Assembly: GCA_008363385.1 (NCBI GenBank)
Contig: RHKY01000003.1
Span: 62,001-126,000, forward strand
DNA: 64,000 bases
Direction of reading: 5' to 3'
Origin: Acidobacteriota bacterium
GTDB taxonomy: Bacteria; Acidobacteriota; Thermoanaerobaculia; UBA5066
Made by a program: the position numbers and the translations under genes. The notes below the pieces were generated by a model. That model searched no databases. It had not been told where the DNA came from and saw only the letters and a program-made list of their open reading frames with translations. Within the stretch, counting starts at the first letter, position 1; every line of letters begins with the position of its first letter. Shown piece after piece: positions 55,121 through 63,653 of this stretch.

Positions 55121-56109
55121 CGCGCCTCCCCGAGCCGGCCCGCCTCGCGGAACCAGCCGACCGTGTCGGCCACGGTCCCGGCGATCGGGCGCGGCGAGTG
55201 CCCCAGCTCCCGCGCGGCCTTCTCCCCTCGCACGTCGGGGTGGCCGGTCCGGAGAGCCGCGACCGACTCGCCCGTGAAGAGCGGCTCGGTGCCCGAGAGG
55301 CGGGCGAAGCCGACGAAGAGCGGAGCCGCCGCGCGCGCCGCCGCCTGGGGGACGACCCACCGCGGCGCCTTCACCCCGGCCGCGTCGGTGACGAGAGCGA
55401 CGAGCCGGGCGAGCGGGAGGTACGCGCCGGGGAGGAGGTAGCGCTCGCCCTGCCGGCCCCGCCGCTCCGCCGAGAGCGCGGAGGCGCAGACGTCGCGCGC
55501 GTCGACCCAGTCGAAGCCCCCTTCCACCACCGCCGGGACGCGGCCCCGGCAGACGTCGAGGAGGTAACGGCCGAGCGGAGACGGGCGGACGTCCCACGGG
55601 CCGAGGACCGAGGTCGGCTCGAGGATCACCGCGTCGAGGCCGCGGGCGACGCCCGCGAGCACCTCGCGCTCGCCATCCGCCTTCGAGAGGTCGTACGCGA
55701 AGGCGCCGCGGCCGCTCGCTGGGGCCCGGGACTCGTCGAGAGGCTCGTCCCGCGGCTCCTGCGAGAAGGCGTGGATCGAGCTGAAGTGGACGAGGCGCCC
55801 GACGCCTGTCGACAGGCACGCCGCGACGACGTTCCGGGTCCCCCCGGCGTTGACCGCCGCGACCCGCCCCCGCTGCGGCCCGTCGACGGAGACCCGCGCC
55901 GCGAGGTGGAAGACGGTCTGGGCGCCCGCGAAGGCCCGCTCGAGCGAGGGGAGGTCGAGGACGTCGCCCCGGACGCGTTCCAGGTCGAGCCCGTCGAGGG
56001 CGCGCGCGTCCTCGTGGACGAGGGCGCGGACCCGCCTCCCCTCCTCCAGGAGGGCCCGGACGAGGTTGGCCCCGAGGTGCCCCGAGGCTCCCGTGACGGC
56101 GACGGTCAA
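55117..56109 (-). CDS. NAD(P)-dependent SDR, dihydroflavonol-reductase/3-beta-HSD-like
   Basis: 330 residues. The start is TTG, the only start that places the Rossmann motif TGASGHLGANL at residue 6. An extended or atypical SDR: FHLAARVSVDG, the catalytic S/Y/K set in VHFSSIHAFS and AYDLSKADGE (YxxxK), and ILEPTSVLGP. Such proteins act on sterol-, flavonol- or hopanoid-like alcohols and ketones. It is first in a two-gene unit with the 5-alpha-reductase-fold protein, suggesting redox editing of a polycyclic or isoprenoid lipid. The substrate is not determinable here. Confidence 0.85.
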   Translation of the reverse strand: MTVAVTGASGHLGANLVRALLEEGRRVRALVHEDARALDGLDLERVRGDVLDLPSLERAFAGAQTVFHLAARVSVDGPQRGRVAAVNAGGTRNVVAACLSTGVGRLVHFSSIHAFSQEPRDEPLDESRAPASGRGAFAYDLSKADGEREVLAGVARGLDAVILEPTSVLGPWDVRPSPLGRYLLDVCRGRVPAVVEGGFDWVDARDVCASALSAERRGRQGERYLLPGAYLPLARLVALVTDAAGVKAPRWVVPQAAARAAAPLFVGFARLSGTEPLFTGESVAALRTGHPDVRGEKAARELGHSPRPIAGTVADTVGWFREAGRLGEAR

Positions 56110-56180
56110 CGGCCCGCTCTCCCTCTCCGCATGCTGCCGCGCGGAGTGTAGGGGAGGGGAGCCGGCGTACGATTCGCCCC

Positions 56181-57161
56181 ATGGCGTTCAAGGACCGGCC
56201 GTTCTTCCGGAGGATCCTGGAGTTCGACGACCTGATGCGGCGCAAGCGGGTCGTCACCTGCTCGACGCTGGCGGCCAGGTGGGAGACCTCGACGAAGACG
56301 ATCCAGCGCTTCGTGGAGCAGATGCGGGAGGAGTTCGAGGCGCCGATCGAGTTCGACCGGCGGCGGAGGAGCTACGCCTACTCGGACCCCGACTGGCACC
56401 TGCCCTTCCTCCCGGTGGAGGGGAGCGACCTCTTCGCCATCGGCATCGCCATGAAGGTCTTCCAGCTCTACGAGGGGACCCCCGTCGCCGAGGACCTCAA
56501 GGAGGTCTTCGACCGGCTCTCGGAGCTGATGCCCCCGGAGATGCGCGTGAGGCCGTCTTCCCTCCTCGAGCAGCTCTACATCCACCCGCAGCCTCTCCGG
56601 GTCGTCGCGCCCGCGGTCTGGGAGGGGGTGGCGACCGCGATCCGCGAGAAGACGGTCCTCGAGGCGCGGTACCAGAAGCTCAACCAGCCCCCGTCGTGGC
56701 GGAGCCTGGAGCCGTACTGCCTGGTCCTGGCGGCCGGGGACTGGTTCGTGGCCGCGCGAGACCCCGAGGACGGGATGGTGAAGACGTTCTACGTCGCGCG
56801 GATCCAGGAGACCCGGCACACGACCGCGCGCTTCGTCGTCCCGAAGGACTTCAGCCCCGCCCGCCACTTCGGCGAGACGATCGGGATCTTCGTCGGCGGG
56901 GAGACCTTCCGGTTCCGCGTGAGGTTCACGAGGGAGATCGCGGCCTGGGTGGGGGAGGTCCGCTGGCACCCGAAGCAGAAGCTGTCGCTCCTGCCGACCG
57001 GGGAGGCCGAGCTGGAGCTCCCGGCGGGCTCGCTCTTCGAGGCGCGCCGGTTCGTCCTCTCCTTCGGCAAGGACGCGCGCGTCCTCTCCCCTCCCGCCCT
57101 CGTCGAGGAGGTCGCCCGCGACGCGAGGAAGATGGCCTCCTCCTACCGGGAGGCGCGTTGA
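56181..57161 (+). CDS. WYL-domain transcriptional regulator
   Basis: 326 residues. The N-terminal helix-turn-helix (~8-65: RRILEFDDLMRRKRVVTCSTLA then TSTKTIQRFVEQMREEF) is followed by a WYL domain (~140-230), with LEPYCLVLAAGDWFVAARD in place of the canonical 'W-Y-L' strand, and a C-terminal WCX-type extension (RFRVRFTREIAAWV). WYL regulators sense ligands, often nucleotides, and control DNA-repair, defence or metabolic genes. The stop overlaps the next start (TTGA), coupling it to a PilZ protein. It is divergent from the SDR gene across 71 bp. Confidence 0.9.
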   Translation: MAFKDRPFFRRILEFDDLMRRKRVVTCSTLAARWETSTKTIQRFVEQMREEFEAPIEFDRRRRSYAYSDPDWHLPFLPVEGSDLFAIGIAMKVFQLYEGTPVAEDLKEVFDRLSELMPPEMRVRPSSLLEQLYIHPQPLRVVAPAVWEGVATAIREKTVLEARYQKLNQPPSWRSLEPYCLVLAAGDWFVAARDPEDGMVKTFYVARIQETRHTTARFVVPKDFSPARHFGETIGIFVGGETFRFRVRFTREIAAWVGEVRWHPKQKLSLLPTGEAELELPAGSLFEARRFVLSFGKDARVLSPPALVEEVARDARKMASSYREAR

Positions 57162-57922
57162 GGGTCTCCCCGGCGGGACCGGGCGCCTTCACCGTCGAGT
57201 TCGAGACGGCCGAGGAGCTCCGTGCCGAGCACGCCTCGAACCTCTCGGCGGGGGGCCTGAGGCTGTCCGGCGCCTCGAAGCTGGCCCTCTTCTCGACCCT
57301 CTCCGTCACGCTCCGCGCGCCGGGGGGGAGAGCCGCCACCGTCCGGGCGACCGTCGTCGGCCAGCTCCCGGACGGCGTCGCGCTGGCCGTCGAGGGGAGC
57401 CCGGAGAAGCTGATGGAGGCCCTCCTGCCCGCCGGCGGCGAGGCTCCCGCCGGAGGAGAGCCCCAGGCGGAGGAGCTCGCCGAGGCGGAGGAGGCGGTCG
57501 ACGTCGAGCGGGCCGGGAGCCTCTGGGACCGGATCCGGGCCCTCTCGCGGACCGAGAAGCTCCTCCTCGCCCCGAAGGCGGACCGGTCGGAGCGGGTCCT
57601 CCTCCTGCAGGACAACGACCCGCAGGTCCTCTACGCGCTCCTGAAGAACCCGCGGATCACGCTCGACGAGGTCTACCGGGTCGCCAAGTCGTCGTTCCTG
57701 TCGTACCAGGTGGCCGAGCTGATCCTGAAGACGAGCCACTGGATCGCCAACCAGGACGTCCGCGTGGCGCTCGTCCACAACCCGAAGACGCCGCCCGCCT
57801 TCGCCCTCCGCCTCCTGCCGACGCTCCCCGAGTCGGAGCTGCGCGTCATCGCGCGCGGGGCCGCCACCTCGATGGCGCTGAAGACGGCCGCGCTGAACCG
57901 GCTCCAGGGCTTCACGGGCTGA
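57158..57922 (+). CDS. PilZ-like protein with C-terminal helical-repeat domain
   Basis: 254 residues from a TTG start overlapping the WYL gene's stop, with GGGAGG five bases upstream. Residues ~5-80 read as a PilZ-like beta-barrel (HASNLSAGGLRLSG, the NxSxGG half of the c-di-GMP motif; the Arg-rich RxxxR half is not evident). After an acidic linker come ~130 residues of leucine-rich helices (RIRALSRTEKLLLA, VLYALLKNPRITLDEV, RVALVHNPKTPPAFALRLLP), a HEAT-like repeat known from Myxococcota/Acidobacteriota proteins. c-di-GMP binding is uncertain. The 3' end overlaps the convergent gene by 11 bp. Confidence 0.7.
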   Translation: MRVSPAGPGAFTVEFETAEELRAEHASNLSAGGLRLSGASKLALFSTLSVTLRAPGGRAATVRATVVGQLPDGVALAVEGSPEKLMEALLPAGGEAPAGGEPQAEELAEAEEAVDVERAGSLWDRIRALSRTEKLLLAPKADRSERVLLLQDNDPQVLYALLKNPRITLDEVYRVAKSSFLSYQVAELILKTSHWIANQDVRVALVHNPKTPPAFALRLLPTLPESELRVIARGAATSMALKTAALNRLQGFTG

Positions 57923-58637
57923 GGGACCCGGAGGCGGCCAGGATCCTCTCGCAGGCCGCCGCCAGCTCCCGGGCCTCGGCGGAGGGCTCGGCGACGCCGC
58001 ACTCCGCCAGGAGGCCGAGGACCCGCCGCGCGCGCTCCGGGCTCCGCGCCGCCCAAGGCAGGACGAGGTCCCGGAGGTCGTACACGAAGATCCCCTTCCG
58101 GTCCGCTTCGGAGACCCGGGCGATCCGGCCGACGACGGCGGGGACGGCCTCGCCGAATCCCGGGTCGAACCCTCTGCGCCGCGCGGCGTTGAAGAACCGC
58201 GCGGCCGGGTCGACCGTCTCGCGTTCGGCCGAGCGGACGAGCGCGGCGACGTGCTCTCTCGCCGTCTCCTCGGCCCGGAGCGCCGCCGCCTCGACCTCCG
58301 CCAGGCACTCCCGCTCCCGCCGCTCGCCCTCCTCGCGGGAGAGGCGCCGGAACGTCGTCGTGTCCTCCGACCCCCCGGCCAGGTACTCGTACTCGAAGGT
58401 CCAGTCGTAGAACGTCCCGCAGACCGGGCAGCGGTGGAGCGCCCGGTTCGAGGAGGACATGTCGTCGTCGAAGTACGGCGCTCCGACGACGACGAGCCGG
58501 CCGACGGCGGGCGGCAGCGGGGTCCCGCTCGTCGTCTCGCCGCGCGTCGTGCTGACGGCGACGTCGGGGATCGTCCGGCAGACCTCGCACGTCTCGTGCG
58601 GCGAGGTCCCGTCTCCCGTGGCGCCCGGCTCCGTCAT
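57912..58637 (-). CDS. Cytosolic zinc-ribbon-like protein of unknown function
   Basis: 241 residues, no signal peptide. Two Cys pairs, CEVC at ~17-20 and CPVC at ~70-73, could bind zinc. A DDDMSSSNRALHRCPVC segment precedes the second pair, followed by YDWTFEYEYLAGG, which resembles small ribbon domains. The remaining ~150 residues are Arg/Glu/Ala-rich helices. I do not recognise the family. It is convergent with, and overlaps by 11 bp, the PilZ gene. Confidence 0.55.
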   Translation of the reverse strand: MTEPGATGDGTSPHETCEVCRTIPDVAVSTTRGETTSGTPLPPAVGRLVVVGAPYFDDDMSSSNRALHRCPVCGTFYDWTFEYEYLAGGSEDTTTFRRLSREEGERRERECLAEVEAAALRAEETAREHVAALVRSAERETVDPAARFFNAARRRGFDPGFGEAVPAVVGRIARVSEADRKGIFVYDLRDLVLPWAARSPERARRVLGLLAECGVAEPSAEARELAAACERILAASGSLSP

Positions 58638-58663
58638 CGCTCCCTCCCGAGGGACCCGTCTCG

Positions 58664-59413
58664 ATGTATCGTCCCACGCCGAGGAAGCTGGGAGTGCACG
58701 CGCGGCTGGTCCGGTTCGGCCTCAAGCCCGGAGCGCGGGCGGAGTTCGAGTCGCTCTACGCCTCGCGGATCCTGCCGGCGCTCGAGGGGACGGCGGGGTT
58801 CCTCGGAGCGGCGCTCCTCTCCCACCTCGCCGCCGAGGAGGCGATCGTCTCGCTCACCTTCTGGCGCGAGAGGGGAGCGGCCGAGGCCTACGACCGGACG
58901 GGCCGGTTCGCCCGGCTCCTGAACGAGGCCGAGGCGCTGATCGCCGAGGAGGGCGAGGCGGGGCCGGTCCTCCCGGCGGGCGGCGACGTCTCCGTCGAGG
59001 GCTACGCGGCGGAGCTCCTCGTCGAGGCGCGCCTGGCCGGGGCCCTCCTGCCGGGCTGCGTGGCCCGGACGGTGACGCTGCGGGTGGACCCCGGGATGCG
59101 GGAGGAGTTCGACCGCCGGTACCGGGCCGAGGTCGCGACGGCCCGGCAGGACTTCCCGGGCCTCGTCGCCGTCCTCCTCCTCCACGCCGTGGAGCGGCCC
59201 GGGCTCGTCGTGGGCCTCAGCGTCTGGCGGGGGGAGGACGACGCGGCGCGGTACGACCTGAGCGGGCGGTTCCAGGAGCTGGGCCGGGACCTCTCGGAGA
59301 CGCTGTCGCCGGCGGCGCGCTGGCGCGCGGCGTGGTCCGCGGGAGGGGACACGGAGGGGGCGCCCGACCTCGAGGTCGACCTCTACCGGGTCCGCCTGGC
59401 GCGCGCGATCTAA
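58664..59413 (+). CDS. Tandem antibiotic-biosynthesis-monooxygenase (ABM) domain protein
   Basis: 249 residues containing two dimeric alpha/beta-barrel (ABM-like) units: ~10-95 (ARLVRFGLKPGARAEFESLY, GFLGAALLSH, IVSLTFWRERGAAEAYD) and ~135-220 (VTLRVDPGMREEFDRRY, GLVAVLLLHAV, VVGLSVWRGEDDAARYD). The repeated FWRxxxAAxxYD ending is the family hallmark. Two units in one chain would form an intramolecular barrel. ABM proteins include small oxygenases, haem-degrading enzymes and sensor-like relatives; no haem-binding His was identified. It ends at a strong hairpin. Confidence 0.75.
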   Translation: MYRPTPRKLGVHARLVRFGLKPGARAEFESLYASRILPALEGTAGFLGAALLSHLAAEEAIVSLTFWRERGAAEAYDRTGRFARLLNEAEALIAEEGEAGPVLPAGGDVSVEGYAAELLVEARLAGALLPGCVARTVTLRVDPGMREEFDRRYRAEVATARQDFPGLVAVLLLHAVERPGLVVGLSVWRGEDDAARYDLSGRFQELGRDLSETLSPAARWRAAWSAGGDTEGAPDLEVDLYRVRLARAI

Positions 59414-59420
59414 CGTGTCC

Positions 59421-59450
59421 AGGGGGGTCGGCAGCGTGCCGATCCCCCCT
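59421..59450. terminator. Strong bidirectional terminator hairpin
   Basis: AGGGGGGTCGGC pairs with GCCGATCCCCCCT (12 bp with one bulged T) over a 5-nt loop, between two convergent genes. It begins 8 nt after the ABM stop codon. Confidence 0.75.
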
Positions 59451-59525
59451 ACGGCGCTGCGCGCCTACCCCCCGGCATTTCCAGGCGGTCGGCGACCCCG
59501 TGAGACGCGCGGAACGGAGCGGTCT

Positions 59526-61211
59526 TCAGCTCCGCCTTCGGGCCAGGACGATCGTCCGGTCGTCGGCGAAGGGGACGCCTCGGGCGAAGGCGGTCAGGTC
59601 CTCCTCCAGCCGGCGCGCCAGGTCCGGGAGCGGGGTGGAGCCGGCCGCCTCGCAGGCGCGCGCGAGCCGGTCGACCCCGTACTCCTCCCCGTCGGGGTCG
59701 GTCGCCTCGACGATCCCGTCGGTGTAGACGGCCAGGAGGTCGCCCTCGTCGAGGAGGACCTCCCCGGCGCCGTACGTGGCCACCGGAAGGAGGCCGAGCG
59801 GAGGGCCGGTCGGGCCGAGCCGCTCGACGGCGCCCCCGGCCCGGACGACGAGGGGCGGGTTGTGCCCGGCGCTGGCGTAGCGCACCTTCCCGCCGCCGCT
59901 CTCGAGGACGCCGACGAAGGCCGTGGCGTACTTCTCCGGGGGCGTCCTCCGGAACAGCTGCCGCGAGAGCTTCAGGAAGATCGCGTCTGGCGCCTCGCCG
60001 TCCTCGATCGGCCCGGCCGCCAGCGCCTCCAGGCTCGCCGTCAGGAGCGAGGCCGCCACCCCCTTCCCGGAGACGTCGGCGACGAAGACGACGCCCTCGC
60101 GCCCCTCGCTCCTCTCCACGACCTGGTAGTAGTCGCCGGAGACGCCGCGCGAGGGGACGTTCCCGCCGTGGAGCTCCCAGCCGGGGATGCCCGGGATCCG
60201 CGCCGGCAGGAGCGCCACCTGGATCCGCCGGGCCAGCGCCAGCTCCTCCTCCAGCCGCTTTCGCTCGGCCGCCTCCGCGACGAGGGCCACGTTGCGGATC
60301 CTCAGCGCGGCGACGGCGGCCAGTCCGACGAGGAGCTCCAGGTCCTCCTCGCCGAACAGGCGGACGTTGGCCTTGGAGTCGAGGGCGATCATCCCGAGCG
60401 GGCCGTCGGGCGTCAGGAGCGGGGCGGCGATCAGGCTCCTCACCCCCGAGGAGAGGAGGCTCTGCGCGTCGGCGAAGCGCGCGTCCGTCTGCGCGTCGGT
60501 CACGAGCGCGGCGAGGCCCTTGTCGATCACCTCCGCCACCAGGTGCTGCGAGGCGGCGAAGACGTCGGCCTCCCCGGCGGCCGAGCGGCTCGCGGCCTGG
60601 AGGAGCTCGCCCTGCGGCGTCCGGAGGTAGATCGCGGCCCGCTCGGGCCTCAGGTGGTCGAACGCCCGGTCCAGGATCAGCTCGAGCAGGTCCTCGAGCC
60701 CGATCGGCCGGCCGAGCGCCAGGTGGACCTCGTGGAGGAGCTTCAGCCTCTCCGCGTACCGCGCCAGCGACGGGGCCGCCAGGAGCGGGAGCGGGCCCGA
60801 GGCGCTGTCGAGGAGCTCGCTCGCGCTCCGGAAGAGCGTCTGCCGCCCCGAGTCCGGCGGCGCCGCCGAGAGCGGGCGGGCGCTTCCGGAGTGGACCGTC
60901 AGGACGCTCCCGGAGACCTTCACGACGTCTCCGGCCTTCAGCGGCCGCGGCTCGGTGAGGCGCTGGCCGTTCAGGAGGGTCCCGTTCCGCGACCCGAGGT
61001 CCTCGATCAGGACCCGGTCCCCCTCCCGGTAGATCCGGGAGTGCTGCCGCGAGAGGAATCGGTCCGGGAGGGCCAGCCCGCACGTCGACGAGCGGCCGAT
61101 GACGAGGGAGTCCTCGACGAGCGGGTGGTCGAACGGGGGCCCGTCGGCCGGCACGACGTGCAGGCTCAGCAGCGGCTGGGACCCGTGAGCCGGGGTCGTC
61201 CTCGCGTCCAC
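59526..61211 (-). CDS. FHA-GAF-SpoIIE (PP2C) serine phosphatase
   Basis: 561 residues with a GTG start. An FHA domain (~20-105: SLVIGRSSTCGLALPD, RFLSRQHSRI, LEDLGSRNGTLLNG-type strand) binds phospho-threonine peptides. A GAF domain (~170-310) and a SpoIIE/PP2C-like phosphatase (~335-555) follow, with metal-binding Asp residues in VSGDYYQVV, VFVADVSGKGVAA and DLLAVYTDGIVEATD. Such proteins dephosphorylate anti-sigma antagonists or act in partner-switching. No anti-sigma antagonist or STAS gene is adjacent. It is convergent with the ABM gene. Confidence 0.92.
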   Translation of the reverse strand: MDARTTPAHGSQPLLSLHVVPADGPPFDHPLVEDSLVIGRSSTCGLALPDRFLSRQHSRIYREGDRVLIEDLGSRNGTLLNGQRLTEPRPLKAGDVVKVSGSVLTVHSGSARPLSAAPPDSGRQTLFRSASELLDSASGPLPLLAAPSLARYAERLKLLHEVHLALGRPIGLEDLLELILDRAFDHLRPERAAIYLRTPQGELLQAASRSAAGEADVFAASQHLVAEVIDKGLAALVTDAQTDARFADAQSLLSSGVRSLIAAPLLTPDGPLGMIALDSKANVRLFGEEDLELLVGLAAVAALRIRNVALVAEAAERKRLEEELALARRIQVALLPARIPGIPGWELHGGNVPSRGVSGDYYQVVERSEGREGVVFVADVSGKGVAASLLTASLEALAAGPIEDGEAPDAIFLKLSRQLFRRTPPEKYATAFVGVLESGGGKVRYASAGHNPPLVVRAGGAVERLGPTGPPLGLLPVATYGAGEVLLDEGDLLAVYTDGIVEATDPDGEEYGVDRLARACEAAGSTPLPDLARRLEEDLTAFARGVPFADDRTIVLARRRS

Positions 61212-61261
61212 GTCGGGACGGGAGATTACTCCCTGCGGCTCCCTCGGGCAGAATCCGGCCC

Positions 61262-61615
61262 GTGGCGCGCGGGAGCCTCTACCCCCTCGTTTACGCGGTC
61301 GTCCGCCGCATCCCGGCCGGGCGCGTCGCCACGTACGGGCAGGTGGCGAGCCTGGCGGGGCTGCCGCGGCACGCGCGCCTGGTCGGCTACGCCCTCCACG
61401 CCCTCCCCGAGGGCTCGCCCGTCCCGTGGCACCGCGTCGTCAACGCGAAGGGCGGAATCAGCCTGCGGGGCGACGGCGCCGGCCACGACGTCCTGCAGCG
61501 GCTGATGCTCCGGAGGGAGGGGGTCCGGTTCCGCGAGGACGGCACGCTCCCGCTGGACGAGTTCCTCTGGCGGCCGCGGGGAACGGCGCCCGGGCCCCGG
61601 CGGGAGCGGGGCTGA
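61262..61615 (+). CDS. Alkyltransferase-like (ATL) DNA-repair protein
   Basis: 117 residues, GTG start. The MGMT DNA-binding domain is intact (VVRRIPAGRVATYGQVASLAG, with the Arg finger region and winged helix). The active-site PCHR of methyltransferases reads PWHR (W56), so it cannot accept alkyl groups and is an ATL protein, which flags O6-alkylguanine for nucleotide excision repair. The length fits stand-alone ATL proteins such as E. coli eAtl. It is followed at 11 bp by a DUF202 gene. Confidence 0.9.
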   Translation: MARGSLYPLVYAVVRRIPAGRVATYGQVASLAGLPRHARLVGYALHALPEGSPVPWHRVVNAKGGISLRGDGAGHDVLQRLMLRREGVRFREDGTLPLDEFLWRPRGTAPGPRRERG

Positions 61616-61626
61616 GAGGGGAGCCG

Positions 61627-61995
61627 ATGTCCGACCCGCGCGTCTTCTTCGCCGCCGAGCGGACCGTCCTGGCCTGGACGCGGACGGGGCTGACGATCAT
61701 GGGCTTCGGCTTCGTCGTCGCCCGCTTCGGCCTCTTCCTCAGGCTCCTCGCGGCCGAGCACGCGGGCGCCGGAGTCGCCTCGGCGATGCCCAACCGGTTC
61801 TCGAGCGCCGTCGGAATCGGGCTCGTCCTCCTCGGCTCGGCGACGCTCGTCCTGGCCGCGCTCCAGCACCGGAGGTTCGTCGCGTCGCTCCCGGCGGCCG
61901 ACGTTCCGCCGAGCAACCTGGGGACGCTCCCGACGCTGGTCCCGTTCTTCCTGGGCGCCCTCGGACTCGTCCTGGCCGTCTACCTCGCGGTGTAG
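61627..61995 (+). CDS. DUF202/YidH-like membrane protein
   Basis: 122 residues with three hydrophobic helices. The N-terminal FFAAERTVLAWTRTGLTIMGFGF is the DUF202 signature (ER/W-R/T pattern), followed by helix 2 at ~55-75 and helix 3 at ~95-120. The ATG at 61627 has GGGGAG upstream. The DUF202 function is not known; relatives include YidH and fungal VTC domains. It is probably co-transcribed with the ATL gene. A CCGCCGCGCGGCGG palindrome lies 9 bp after the stop (62005-62018). Confidence 0.85.
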   Translation: MSDPRVFFAAERTVLAWTRTGLTIMGFGFVVARFGLFLRLLAAEHAGAGVASAMPNRFSSAVGIGLVLLGSATLVLAALQHRRFVASLPAADVPPSNLGTLPTLVPFFLGALGLVLAVYLAV

Positions 61996-62073
61996 CCCGC
62001 GTCGCCGCCGCGCGGCGGAGGGCCTCGGGGGCTCCCCGCCGCACGGCGGTGAGAGGTAGGGGGACGGGCCTCT

Positions 62074-63198
<1,125 letters not shown>

Positions 63199-63653
63199 CG
63201 GGTCTCTCCTTCGAATGGTGTCGTGACGGTGGAACGGCGCCCCGCGGGCGGACGTGTCAGGTCCGCGCCGCCGCGGCGGCCGGGCATTCCGGAACGGGAG
63301 GGTCGCTTGGTGATCAGGTTCCTGGGCACCCTTTCGACGTTCGTTTCGTTCCGCATCGATCGCGCATGGGCCCGTGTCCCGGGAGAGGGACCGGCCGGCT
63401 GGGCCACCGTAGAGGGCTACGGTCTGGCGCGCGGGTCGTCGAGCCGAGTCTCTCGCCGCGCTCTTCATGCCGGCAGCCCGATGCGAAGGGCCGCCGGAGC
63501 TTCAAAGAACCGGGGAACTCCGCTGGCCGAGGACGGACGGGCCCGGGGCCTCGCCAGGGCGGGCGGGATTGTAGCCACGCCTCGCGACCCGCGCCACGGG
63601 TATGCTCCGCGCTCAGGGTGGCGCTCCCGGGAGCGCCGGGGAGGACCGAGGCG
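63199..63653. other. 455-bp gene-free divergent region between metK and the HD-domain gene
   Basis: No credible open frame. It holds the metK leader (minus strand) with a perfect 6-bp hairpin GCGGAC / GTCCGC at 63248-63266, and on the other side the 18-bp palindrome in front of the HD-domain gene. No match to SAM-I, SAM-II or SAH riboswitch cores was recognised by eye. Confidence 0.5.
63620..63637 (+). promoter_or_regulatory. Perfect 18-bp palindrome GGCGCTCCCGGGAGCGCC
   Basis: It ends 16 bp before the GTG start and abuts the GGGGAGG ribosome-binding site. It could be an operator or an RNA hairpin that limits translation. Confidence 0.45.

Noticed and set aside
61286-61298. A third copy of the acetate box
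   Set aside because: Only GTTTACGCG matches and it is inside the ATL coding region, so it is not counted.
63199-63400. SAM-I, SAM-II or SAH riboswitch in front of metK
   Set aside because: None of the conserved core sequences was recognised; it is kept only as an open question.
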